Below are positions 49,401 to 57,394 of a stretch of 64,000 nt of DNA, one piece after another. Within the stretch, counting starts at the first letter, position 1, and every line of letters begins with the position of its first letter. A program made the translations under genes and the position numbers. A model generated the notes under the pieces. That model searched no databases, had not been told where the DNA came from, and saw only the letters and a program-made list of their open reading frames with translations. The stretch covers positions 890,899 to 954,898 of the forward strand of contig OY747713.1 of the NCBI GenBank assembly GCA_963556495.2. The letters run 5' to 3'. This DNA is from Valencia hispanica. Taxonomy: Eukaryota > Chordata > Actinopteri > Cyprinodontiformes > Valenciidae.

Positions 49401-52400
49401 GCGGGAGAACATTTCCTCTGATCCGTGTATCTGACGGAGGAATGAAGGGAGGCGGGTTCTGAGCTTCAGCATCACGTGGTTCAGGAGATCCTGGTTCTGA
49501 CTCCATGAAGCCGGTTCCACTCTGCTGATTCTGGGCTGAGATGAACTGTTACGGGTTCTGGCTGCTTGTTTTTTGGACCCAGCAGATCCGAGCTGTTTTC
49601 TCTTGTCTAACAAACAGCAGACTGGGCTCCAGCAGCAGCAGCAGCTCTGTTTCTGCAGAACCACCATTTGGGAATCGGACCTTCTGGAGGATTTCTGCTT
49701 GGCTAAAATGATGAAAACACTTGATTTAATAAATTATTCTGAAGTTTGTCGGCTCCCTACAGATCTAAAGCTGCTGATGGAGCCCAGGGTGAAGCAGGAA
49801 CAGCTCCACTGGGAGACGAAGCAGGACGGGCTGGAGAAACATCAGACCGATCAGCGTTGGCTGGTTCTGATCCGGAGGCATCAGAAACAAAACTTCGCCT
49901 ACAGCAGGAGCCCAGCTTTAATATCCACGGCAGGGCTGGGCGATATGGCCTAAAAATAAAAGCTCCGATTTTTTTCACACCAAATTCGATTTCCGATTCT
50001 AATCGATTTTTTACTTTCTTTACTTTCTTAAACAGAAATAACGAATGACAGAATCTATTTGTTTGAAACTCTTATTTTAATATCTCCTTTGGGAGTCTAC
50101 CTGAATTCAAAGTTGTGTGCAAAGTTGGTGGCACACACCTGGCGCCCAAAGTTATCAGTAGGTAAATAAAGGGGTTGGTAAATCTTGATTTTCTCAAAAA
50201 CAAATCTTCTTAAAAAGCTAATTTGAATTAATCGATAAAATCGATTTATCGCCCAGCCCTAATCCACGGGGATGGAGCGCCGGACTGGACCAATGAGACG
50301 GAGACCTGCAAAGCCACCTCCCACTGTGACCTTTGACCTGACAGCAGTGATGAACGTGCTCCAGTTTAGATGAAATCCATCCTGTTGTTTGAAGCTGGGT
50401 GAACTCTGGAACCCGATTGGCCGACTGTCTCTTTGGCTTCAACAAGAAGCTGAAGAGGGTGGAGCATCTCTCCTCCATCTTGTTAGCGTTCGAAGATGGC
50501 TCCGCCTCTGAACCACGCCATCAGAGAGGAGAAGGCAGCGCCGCTAGCGTGGGGCAGTCAGCTTGATGAAATGGTGGAGAGATGATGATGATGATGATGG
50601 TTGGAGGTTAGAATCCGTTCAAAGGAGGAACGTCATGCAGATTTAGAGGAATCAGATCCCAGATAAGCTAAGCTAAGCTAAGCTAAGCATGTCTGTGTTG
50701 GAGCAAAACATTTCTGGGAAGTAGCTCTAGTGGACTGGAGCTGTTGACCCCTGACCCACAGGGTTCTGATGTTCTGGACCGATGCCGGGTGCCTCAAATC
50801 TGCGGACAGTCGGACTCTAAGGTCCGGTTCTGAGAACTGGGATATTTAATCCCTGCGCGCCGACACGGTTTTATTCAAGAACCAAAAGCTGCAGCTGAAC
50901 TAAAAGTTTAACCAGCGATCAGGAGAGAAAGGTTCCAAAAGTTCACACAGCTTATGAAAAAGTATTCACACCCCATCAAACTTTCCACATTCTGATTATT
51001 TTATTAGGATTTTATGTGACAGACCAACACAAGGTAGAGGAGAGAAAACGATTCATGCTTCTCAATGATTTTACACAAAAAAAAAATCAGAAAAGCTCAG
51101 CCCCCTTCCATCTGATACCCCTAAATAAAACACAGTCCAACCAGTCAGAGTCCAACAGCAGCGGTTCTGGTTCTGGCCTCAAAGGTTCTGTGGAGAACAT
51201 TCAGCATCATGGAGACCAAGGAACCCAGCAGGTCAGGGACGAGGTTCTGGTCTGGTCAACAGCAGGATTAGGTTCTACAGCATAAATACAGACTGTGGTA
51301 GAACCACAGTGCTGGTTCTGTTGGACCTTAGTGTTGATCATATTTTACTAGAACGACTGGAGAGCTGGGTTGGACTCTCTGGTACAGGACTTGGCTGGTT
51401 TGAGTCTTACCTAAAGAACAGGGACTTCTTTGTTTCAATATGAAACTTTTCATCAGAACAAACAGAAATCCCATGTGGGGTTCCCCAGGGCTCCATCCTG
51501 GGGCACCTCTTATTTAATATCTACATGCTCCCACTAGGCAAGATTATAGCAACCAATATGATTAGCTACTCTAACTATGCAGATGATACTCGGCTCTACA
51601 TTATGATGTCACCAGGTGACTTTGAACCCATCCAAACCCTAAATCAATGCATTGACCAAACAAATGGATGGATGTGCCATAACTTTCTCCAGCTGAATAG
51701 AAACAAAACAGAAGTAATTACTTTTGGACCTAAAGAGGAACGATCAACAGTCAGCACACAGCTTCAGTTAATCCAGCTAGAAACTACTGACCAGGCCTGA
51801 AATCTAGGTGTAGTAATGGACTCAGACCTGAACCTCCAGGGTCACATAAAGGTCAATAACAAGGTCAGCCTTCTATCACCTGAAGAACATTTCTAGGATC
51901 AAAGGACTGATGTCGCAACAGGACCTAGAAAAACTCATCCATGCGTTTATCTTTAGTGGGATTGATTACTGCAACAGCGTCTTCACAGGTCTGCCTAAAA
52001 AGTCAATCAGACAACTGCAGCTGATCCAGAACGCTGCTGCTCGTGTTCCTCACTAGAACCAGGAAAGTAGAGAACATCACCCCAGTTCTAAAGTCCTTAC
52101 ACTGGCTCCCTGTAGCTCAGAGAATAGACTTCTAGATACTTTTACTAGTTTATAAATCATTACATGGCTTAGCACCAAAATATGATGAAGATCTACTGTT
52201 ACTATAGCAACCCCCCCCAGACCAATCAGGTCCTCTAATTCCAGTCTACTCAACATCCCTTTACTTTATTTGCTTTGTGTTTTACTGTTATTTTTATTTT
52301 ACCACTTAATCATGTAAAGCACCTTGAATTAACTTGTTGATGAAAGTGTTGCTATACTAGTAAAATGGTCTTGCCTTATAGGGAGGAAGTTCTGGTCCCG

Positions 52401-55400
52401 TTTAAAGCAGGGTTAGTTTCTACAGGGAGGAGGTTCTGGTCCACCTGGATTGAAGGAGAGCTTTAATCAGAGAAGCTCTGGAGGAGCTGCAGAGATCTAC
52501 AGCTCAGGTGGGACAACCTTTCTACAGTAGAACTCCAAAAATCTGAACCTGATGACGAGGAACAAGAAGAAGGTCAGAAGATGTTTCTGGTTTGCAACAA
52601 ACCGTGTTCTGATCAGGGGAAACCAGAACTGAACTTCTCGTCAAACATGCAAAACAGCAGAACTGACTCAGCAGATCATCCTGAACTCACCATCCCAACA
52701 GGGAAACATGGTGGTGGCAGCATCATGCTGTGGGTCAGAGCTAAATCCAGGAAAAGACCTGAGACTGGGGTGGAGCTTCACCTTCCAGCAGGACGACCGC
52801 CCTGAACATGCAGCCAGAGAAATGATGGGATGGTTTAGAATGGCCTAGTCAAAGTCCAGACCTGAATCCAGCTGATGTTCTCAGATGTCTCTCCATCCAT
52901 CCTGATGGTTAAACATGCTAAACAGAAATACCTTCCCTCACTGTTTAGACTTTCTTTCCAACCCTGTGTTTGTCTCCCAGATAAATCCCAATAAAAGTTC
53001 TGATGTTCCCGACTGAACATGGAGGTCTGACCCGCTCCGACCCACCTGCCTTCTCCGCCTCCATGGGCGCCGGCTGCTCCACAGGACGGCCGTCGACGTG
53101 CGTGAAGACAAACGGTTTCTCTGAGGCCACCATCAGGCCCTTCCCCTGCGGCTCCACGGCGGCGTAATGAGGCACCGACTTCCCTCGGAGGACCCTCCTC
53201 TTCCTCACCTCGTACTTCTTCTCCTCACCTGCATGTGGAGACAAGAAGACCTGCTGAGGAGGACAGTTCTCTGGAGAAGGATGAAAGCAGCTCTTTAATC
53301 AGATTTCTGTAGGTCATGAATCATTGATCAGCAGATGATCTCCAGAGGCGCCTCCTGTCTGCACCGTTTTAATATCTGCTTTATTAATCAGAGCAAATGT
53401 CAGGACGTCTAATGAGAGTCCATCAGCTGATATCCGGGTTCTGGCCCGCTCCACCCACCGGGTCCTGCGGCGCCGCCCACTGTGATCCACTCCAGGGACA
53501 CCGAGTATCCGCTTCCCGTGGTTTCCTGCGGGTCCTTCTGGACGCGCAGCAGCAGAACCTCCACGGCGTGCAGGCCGACCCGGACGTGGGACACGCTGTG
53601 CAGGATGGTGAACGGCTCCCCCATGGGTTCGCTGAACAGAACCTGCTCAGACACAAAGGTGACTAAACCTGGACACCAGAACAGAACTTCCTGGCAGAAT
53701 CGGTTCTGTTCAGGTAACCTGAATCCCTGCTCCAATCTCTAACTCACCTCCCACCTCATGTGAGCGCCGTCTCCACGCCTGCCGGTGCGGAGCAGCAGCA
53801 GCCGCCCGCCGCCGTCAGAAAGAGCCGCCCAGGTAGCCGAGGTGAGGCTGAGAGAGGCGCACAGCCTGTCGTCATGGCAACTGGACTCAGAACCGATGCT
53901 GAAGACCTCCTTGGGTTTTCCCAGAACCGTGTCCTGGAAGCGTCCAGAAAGAAGAGTTCAGTCAAAGGGAGGACAGCCTCCAGTTTATAACACATTACGT
54001 TTAGATTCACGGGATCACGTTTAGATTCACGGGATCACGTTTAGATTCACGGGAACACGTTTAGATTCATGGGATCACGTTTAGATTCATGGGAACACGT
54101 TTAGATTCACGGGATCACGTTTAGATTCACGGGAACACGTTTAGATTCACGGGATCACGTTTAGATTCACGGGAACACGTTTAGATTCATTTCATGGGAA
54201 CACGTTTAGATTCACGGGATCACGTTTAGATTCACGGGATCACGTTTAGATTCACGGGAACACGTTTAGATTCATTTCATGGGAACACGTTTAGATTCAC
54301 GGGATCACGTTTAGATTCACGGGATCACGTTTAGATTCACAGGAACACGTTTAGATTCATTTCATGGGAACACGTTTAGATTCACGGGAACACGTTTAGA
54401 TTCACGGGATCACGTTTAGATTCACGGGAACACGTTTAGATTCATTTCATGGGAACACGTTTAGATTCACGGGATCACGTTTAGATTCACGGGATCACGT
54501 TTAGATTCACGGGAACACGTTTAGATTCATTTCATGGGAACACGTTTAGATTCACGGGATCACGTTTAGATTCACGGGATCACGTTTAGATTCACAGGAT
54601 CACGTTTAGATTCACGGGAACACGTTTAGATTCATTTCATGGGAACACGTTTAGATTCACGGGAACACGTTTAGATTCACGGGATCACGTTTAGATTCAC
54701 GGGATCACGTTTAGATTCATATGATCATGTTTAGATTCAAATGATGGGGGCACGGTGGCGCAGCTGGTAGCCCGCGGGGTTGGGGAGGATCTGGCTGGAA
54801 TAACGTGATCCTTCCACGCGCTACGTCCAGCTGGAGAAACCCCGCCCCATCGGGTGAAAAGAAGGGCCTGCTCACTCCCCAAGTATGAAGGAGGCGTGGG
54901 TTTCAGTGACGGGCCCTCCCGGGGCTGGCAGAGGGAGAGCGGAACCCCAGGACCTGAACTAAGGAGCACTGGGTGATAAATAATGGGAAAAAATCGTGGG
55001 ATAAAAAAAAAAAAAAAAGATTCAAATGATCCCGTTTAGATTCATATGCACTCATATAAAACCCAATTCAGTTAAAACCCGTCCAGTCATCTCATGTTCA
55101 TCAGATCTATCTGTGGTGAACTGCCAACATCCAACAATACAAACAAACTAAGGATATTATTACTGATAATAATAATATATTATTGTTGTTATGATCACAG
55201 TTGTTCCCTTGTTGTATAAATCATTGTTATACATTTGTTTTTGTTTTTTGATGATTTACTCTTGGCACTACAAGACAAACTTCCCATGAGACAATAAAGT
55301 TGAATCATAATCGTATTATTATTATTATTATTATTGAGAATAACCCGGTTCTGTTTGGACCTCCATCTCTCAGCCGTCCAGTCCATCAGAACCATCCTTC

Positions 55401-56922
55401 TGAGTCTAACCGGGTCACAGAGAGACACGCCCACTCTCTCATTCACTCTCAGTAGACTTGGTTCTGGATGGCTCTGGAGAACCTGAACCTGAAGGTTCTG
55501 TTGAACCTGTCGGTTCTCCTGCAGAATCACATGGAAGAGATGTGAGGAGACCAGAAGGTTCTGATGGTCCACAGAGAAGGTGGAGGATGAAGAAAATGTA
55601 CCTGCTGCTGTCGGATCAGCCTTTTGCCACCTGACAGGTGAGTCGCACCAGAACCAGGTTTAGAAAGGCTCCCCTACAGCTGCTGAACTGAGCTGAAGAA
55701 CCTTCGAATTAAACCCTAATCAACCGGGCCTTCAGAACCAGAGCCACACAATGAGCCTCCTTTAATGGCACCGCTGAAAGGCAGAGGGATAAAAGTGGGA
55801 TGATCATCATTTGGGTCAGAAAAGCAGCATCATTATCTCTGATTACGGTTTCTAAGACATGAAAGCAGCTCAGAACCAAACCTGGATCAGAACCAGGAGT
55901 CATTTCTCTAATCACTGCTGTGATTAACCAAAAACACGTCAACATTATTATCATCTGACAGACACCAATTTACCCTCAGAGCAGGAGAATACATCAGGCC
56001 AGTCGTCGCCACCTGGTGGTGACTCAGTGCCACTGAAATTAAACATTTCCTGCTAGAACCTGAGTGGAACCAGAATCTGATCTCCACCAGACACCCAGAG
56101 ACTCACCAGGGTGACGGTGAGGCTCAGAACCCGTCCTCTGGAGTCCACGAACAGGACGCTGTCCTGGTACCACGGGTCCAGCTGCAGGTAGTTGTACATC
56201 CCAAAGGCTCGCATGTGTTCCAGGGTGTAGCGAGCATCCTTCAGCTGCAGCTCCTCCACAGCTGCAACCCAGAGAACATGACAAGTTAGAAAGTTAGAGC
56301 CCAGAACAGAACCAGAACCTGGCTTTATTCATGCACAGAGGCTGCTGATAGATGGACCTGATCAGACTGGGTCTTCTCCATCCTATCAGAGTTCTGGGGG
56401 GGTGCAGACCCATACCAGAGCTTCGGAACCAGCGTTTAAAGACAGAAACTGAGGACATTCCACCAGGACCATCCCAGCACTGACCCGGTTCTACCGTTAT
56501 TTATAAAGCTGACCCACTAACCCAGAACCAGCGCTGGGGAACAAGACTTACATTTAATCTGTAGTACAACTCATTTTATGTATTACATGCAAAGTGGATC
56601 CATGACCCTGTTAAACCTGCTAGAACCAACCCGGACCGGTCCAGTTCTCCTCCATTAATGTTCAATAAAATGAGGTCTGGATCAGGTCTGGGTTGTAATC
56701 CGAACCAACTGAGACCGGGTCCAGATGAGACTGCTTTTTCTTTTAGGTCCTACAGACTCTGGACTAAATGGTTCTGGATCCAGAACCCCGCTAACTCGGA
56801 ACCTCACCAGCGTCCAGGTCCACGGTGTAGGTCGGGATGGGGTCCAGAGACAGCCTGTAGCTCTCAAAGTTCGGGTCCAGCAGGTCTCTGTTGACCTTCA
56901 GGGTGTAGTTGGCTGCAGCCAT
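34153..56922 (-). CDS. nudcd1: NudC domain-containing protein 1, whole spliced gene (10 coding exons)
   Basis: Coding exons on the minus strand are 56,922-56,808; 56,261-56,107; 53,933-53,748; 53,642-53,459; 53,228-53,046; 49,034-48,827; 44,030-43,886; 43,667-43,542; 36,343-36,184; 34,442-34,153. All have AG acceptors and GT donors, and the phases agree throughout. They sum to 1,752 nt, or 583 codons plus TAA, the same length as human NUDCD1. The protein begins [20 protein letters not shown] and ends with [17 protein letters not shown] (p23-like) domain lies at about residues 275-362. NUDCD1 is a CS-domain co-chaperone-type protein (CML66 antigen in human), reported in complexes with WD-repeat/COPI-associated proteins. 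No frameshift or stop was found. The gene converges on TRHR and diverges from ENY2. Confidence 0.96.
34600..35645 (+). mobile_element. Degenerate Tc1/mariner-type transposon, itself invaded
   Basis: Blocks in the order of a Sleeping Beauty-group Tc1 transposase gene are visible: ggaaatgatccaagatatca, ctcaggaaggagacggttct, gggggtggcagcatcatgat, ctggtgcactccacagggta, gggtcttccacatggacaat and ccctcacagagtcctgacct. These correspond to GGGSIM, FQMDND and PSQSPDL. The frame is destroyed. A LINE 3' tail (about 34,905-35,069) and another segment (about 35,115-35,390) interrupt it. It lies in NUDCD1 intron 9 in antisense. Confidence 0.72.
34905..35069 (+). mobile_element. LINE 3'-tail insertion
   Basis: Ends with gccttgagatgacatctgtt, then aattggcactacataaataaa and a terminal (attga/attg) repeat. 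This is a very common fish LINE tail. It splits the Tc1-like copy between its GGGSIM block and the following ctggtgcactcc block, so it inserted later. Confidence 0.65.
36002..36117 (-). mobile_element. tRNA-derived SINE fragment
   Basis: The minus strand reads ggtagcagctcgtcctgtaa and then gccggttcgagccccagct. The second stretch contains a good RNA polymerase III B box (GGTTCGAGCCC), with an A-box-like element upstream. It sits about 70 bases after NUDCD1 exon 9 in the direction of transcription. The exact ends are not clear. Confidence 0.6.
36184..36343 (-). CDS. nudcd1: NUDCD1 coding exon 9
   Basis: Encodes [35 protein letters not shown] and [26 protein letters not shown] and [12 protein letters not shown] in human are nearly identical. 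Ends in phase 1. Confidence 0.96.
37506..37716 (+). mobile_element. LINE reverse-transcriptase end fragment
   Basis: The frame reads [20 protein letters not shown], then [20 protein letters not shown] and LLLTYKA. '[11 protein letters not shown]' and 'LHWLPV--RI-FK' are typical of the C-terminal part of fish CR1/L2-type LINE proteins. It is truncated at both sides. Confidence 0.8.
38748..38830. repeat. (TA)n/(CA)n microsatellite
   Basis: Alternating tatatata, acacacaca and tatata runs, followed by further AT-rich sequence to about 38,900. Confidence 0.85.
39190..39450 (+). mobile_element. Tc1-like transposase remnant
   Basis: Contains tggacagatgaaagcagc and then actgtgaagtacggtggcgc, aggcatcatgatatgg. 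These correspond to WTDE-S and [11 protein letters not shown] of Tc1-type transposases. Frames are broken and no ends are visible. Confidence 0.55.
40785..41826 (+). repeat. 32/14-bp minisatellite in NUDCD1 intron 8
   Basis: About 1 kb of alternating 32-bp units (cagaactggaaataccaa plus cagaaccggtcc) and short units of about 14 bp (cccacagaaccggt). A block of about 124 bp also recurs between 41,280 and 41,640, a higher-order repeat. Minus-strand open frames rich in [12 protein letters not shown] are artefacts. Confidence 0.95.
42378..42460 (+). repeat. Short ggttctggaccc minisatellite
   Basis: Five to six imperfect copies of a unit of about 17 bp, of the type ttctggacccatg / ttctggaccgagg. 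Confidence 0.8.
43223..43422. other. Assembly gap (200 N)
   Basis: Exactly 200 N, a placeholder size. The 15 bases before the gap (cctttcagcagctct) are repeated as the first 15 bases after it, so the flanking contigs may overlap. The gap is in NUDCD1 intron 8. Confidence 0.98.
43542..43667 (-). CDS. nudcd1: NUDCD1 coding exon 8
   Basis: Encodes [20 protein letters not shown] followed by [20 protein letters not shown] and QV. KPPCN-QELE-CD is conserved. Phase 0 at both ends. It lies 119 bases from an assembly gap in intron 8, which does not touch coding sequence. Confidence 0.95.
43886..44030 (-). CDS. nudcd1: NUDCD1 coding exon 7 (CS domain, end)
   Basis: Encodes [20 protein letters not shown], then [20 protein letters not shown] and LTHLTSDDL. 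It completes the CS domain (SLEI-L-K) and matches human WPELVIG and ERLMHLTSEEL. Ends in phase 0 before gtgagg. Confidence 0.95.
44041..44928 (+). repeat. gttagcaaca minisatellite (17-bp then 14-bp units)
   Basis: The first part uses a 17-bp unit (gttagcaacacacagca). The middle uses a 14-bp unit (acagttagcaacaa), and the last part uses 14-bp units with acgcggttagcaac or acgcaggaagcaac. The array begins 11 bases upstream of NUDCD1 exon 7 (in its acceptor region), inside intron 6. Confidence 0.95.
45005..45345 (-). mobile_element. Dispersed fish repeat with tRNA-like head
   Basis: The minus strand reads gctggtagcgctgctgcctt, then gcaagaaggtcctctgttca, then ctgcatgttctccctaagca and later gccctgcgatgggccgccga. 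These blocks, in this order, belong to a very common fish interspersed repeat. An AT-rich LINE-like tail (about 45,090-45,185) interrupts it. Confidence 0.6.
46698..48490 (+). repeat. GC-box minisatellite in NUDCD1 intron 6
   Basis: About 58 copies of a 27-31-bp unit containing ggaggcggggccac, followed by agctggcttcactagaa or tgctgactcctctagaa. Almost every copy carries GGCGGGGC, close to an Sp1/KLF GC box, together with a CpG. Unit length and the second half vary, but the GC box is nearly invariant. Confidence 0.95.
48827..49034 (-). CDS. nudcd1: NUDCD1 coding exon 6 (CS domain, first part)
   Basis: Encodes [20 protein letters not shown], then [20 protein letters not shown] and [19 protein letters not shown]. 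This is the beta-sandwich of a CS/p23-like domain, opening with the typical Y-W-Q-Q-T. It ends in phase 2. Confidence 0.95.
49931..50261. mobile_element. hAT-type MITE with 8-bp target-site duplication
   Basis: A 331-bp element begins with cagggctgggcgata and ends with the inverted copy tatcgcccagcccta (14 of 15 bases pair). It is flanked by perfect 8-bp direct repeats atccacgg at 49,923-49,930 and 50,262-50,269. The 8-bp duplication and short inverted ends fit the hAT superfamily. There is no coding sequence, so it is non-autonomous. Confidence 0.88.
50953..52900 (+). mobile_element. Tc1-like DNA transposon remnant split by a LINE
   Basis: The left part (50,953 to about 51,270) has aaaaagtattcacacccc and attaggattttatgtgacag, the known left end of a widespread fish Tc1-like element. 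The right part (about 52,380-52,900) has gtggtggcagcatcatgctg, ggagcttcaccttccagcag and agtccagacctgaatccagc, which correspond to GGGSIM, FQQD and QSPDLNP. Frames are broken. The LINE copy in the middle must be the later insertion. Confidence 0.72.
51280..52379 (+). mobile_element. LINE remnant, second copy of the family at 297-1,750
   Basis: It reads [20 protein letters not shown], then [20 protein letters not shown], and then [17 protein letters not shown]. These align directly with the copy near the left end, on the opposite strand. A stop and frameshifts break the frame. It is 5'-truncated and ends in a degraded tail (gttgctatactagtaaaatgg). Confidence 0.82.
53046..53228 (-). CDS. nudcd1: NUDCD1 coding exon 5
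   Basis: Encodes [20 protein letters not shown], then [19 protein letters not shown] and [20 protein letters not shown] is the most conserved block of this part of the protein. The donor is gtgggt, phase 1. Confidence 0.96.
53459..53642 (-). CDS. nudcd1: NUDCD1 coding exon 4
   Basis: Encodes [19 protein letters not shown] through [20 protein letters not shown] to [12 protein letters not shown]-x-xVSLEW is conserved with human. The intron after exon 3 is only 105 bp. The exon ends in phase 1. Confidence 0.95.
53748..53933 (-). CDS. nudcd1: NUDCD1 coding exon 3
   Basis: Encodes [19 protein letters not shown], then [20 protein letters not shown], and finally [13 protein letters not shown] and DxRLCAS align with the human protein. 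It is bounded by cttccag and gtgagt, phase 0 at both ends. Confidence 0.93.
54000..54745 (+). repeat. 20-bp minisatellite in NUDCD1 intron 2
   Basis: About 35 copies of cacgtttagattcacgggat/-aa (20 bp), with a recurring 25-bp variant carrying attcatttcatgggaa. The 25-bp variant returns at fairly regular distances (about every 5-6 units), giving a higher-order pattern. The array resumes for one or two units after the SINE at 55,018-55,050. Confidence 0.95.
54746..55017 (+). mobile_element. SINE-like insertion with 13-bp target-site duplication and A-rich tail
   Basis: It begins gggggcacggtggcgcagct, with an A-box-like tggcgcagctggtag, and ends in a run of 16 or more A. It is flanked by perfect 13-bp copies of agattcaaatgat at 54,733-54,745 and 55,018-55,030. 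It inserted inside the 20-bp minisatellite. The duplication length and A tail indicate LINE-driven retroposition. The B box is degenerate. Confidence 0.8.
55195..55336 (+). mobile_element. LINE 3'-tail-like fragment with (ATT)n
   Basis: tacaagacaaacttcccatg, then gacaataaagttgaatcataat, followed by an ATT trinucleotide run at 55,313-55,335, is typical of fish LINE ends. Confidence 0.5.
56107..56261 (-). CDS. nudcd1: NUDCD1 coding exon 2
   Basis: Encodes [35 protein letters not shown] and [29 protein letters not shown] is a hallmark of the family. The exon ends in phase 0 before gtgagt. Confidence 0.96.
56808..56922 (-). CDS. nudcd1: NUDCD1 coding exon 1 (start codon)
   Basis: Encodes [20 protein letters not shown] and then [18 protein letters not shown]. 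The ATG is at 56,922-56,920. The exon ends in phase 1 before gtgagg, splitting an Ala codon. It matches the human N-terminus (RPLLDPRFEGYKLSLEPLP) closely. Confidence 0.93.
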
Positions 56923-57315
56923 GAGTCCTTTCAGACCGAACACGACCCGAACCGATGCAGAACCGTGTTAATGATGATAGGTTCACGTTTTCCTGTTTCC
57001 ACACGGAGCCTCTTCACGGCGGACCTCGAGGTGCATCATGGGAGGTGGAGTTCACGGTCTGAAACACGATTTAAACACGATTTTTACATATAGTAATATC
57101 CCAGGTATATTTATTATTGTATAAAGAGGATTATAGAGAGAAATGTGTGTCCGTTAGTGGACCGGAACCTCCTGCACTCACAATCTATCCCCAGCGGAAC
57201 CATCGAGCTTCTTGCTGAGGTCCGTCCTGACAAAGGGAAGATTTATGATCGGACTTTCAGCTCAGTGCTGGTTCTAAACCCGGTTCTGGTGAGTGAGTTC
57301 GGTTCCGAGCGGATC
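56923..57315. promoter_or_regulatory. Divergent NUDCD1/ENY2 promoter
   Basis: Only 393 bases separate the NUDCD1 and ENY2 start codons, which face away from each other, as in human. On the minus strand the interval contains cacctcccatgatgcacctc. This resembles the TCCCANNATGC core of the ZNF143/SBS-type motif often found in two-way housekeeping promoters. No TATA box is well placed for either gene. 5' UTR limits are not determinable. Confidence 0.7.
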
Positions 57316-57383
57316 ATGAGCAAAGATTACCAGCTGAGAGCAGCGATCAACCAGAAGCTGATAGAGATGGGAGAGAGGGAGAG
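57316..57383 (+). CDS. eny2: ENY2 transcription and export complex 2 subunit, first coding exon (partial gene)
   Basis: Encodes [20 protein letters not shown] and then RER, up to a donor gtgggt at 57,384 that splits the last codon in phase 2. The block [15 protein letters not shown] is a signature of ENY2 (Sus1 in yeast). ENY2 is a protein of about 100 aa, shared by the SAGA deubiquitinase module and the TREX-2 export complex at nuclear pores. The remaining exons lie beyond the window. Position head-to-head with NUDCD1 matches human. Reading through the donor gives only W-V-stop, which supports the splice site. The human protein has a few extra N-terminal residues; here I see no upstream coding exon and take the ATG at 57,316. 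Confidence 0.92.
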
Positions 57384-57394
57384 GTGGGTCTGAT

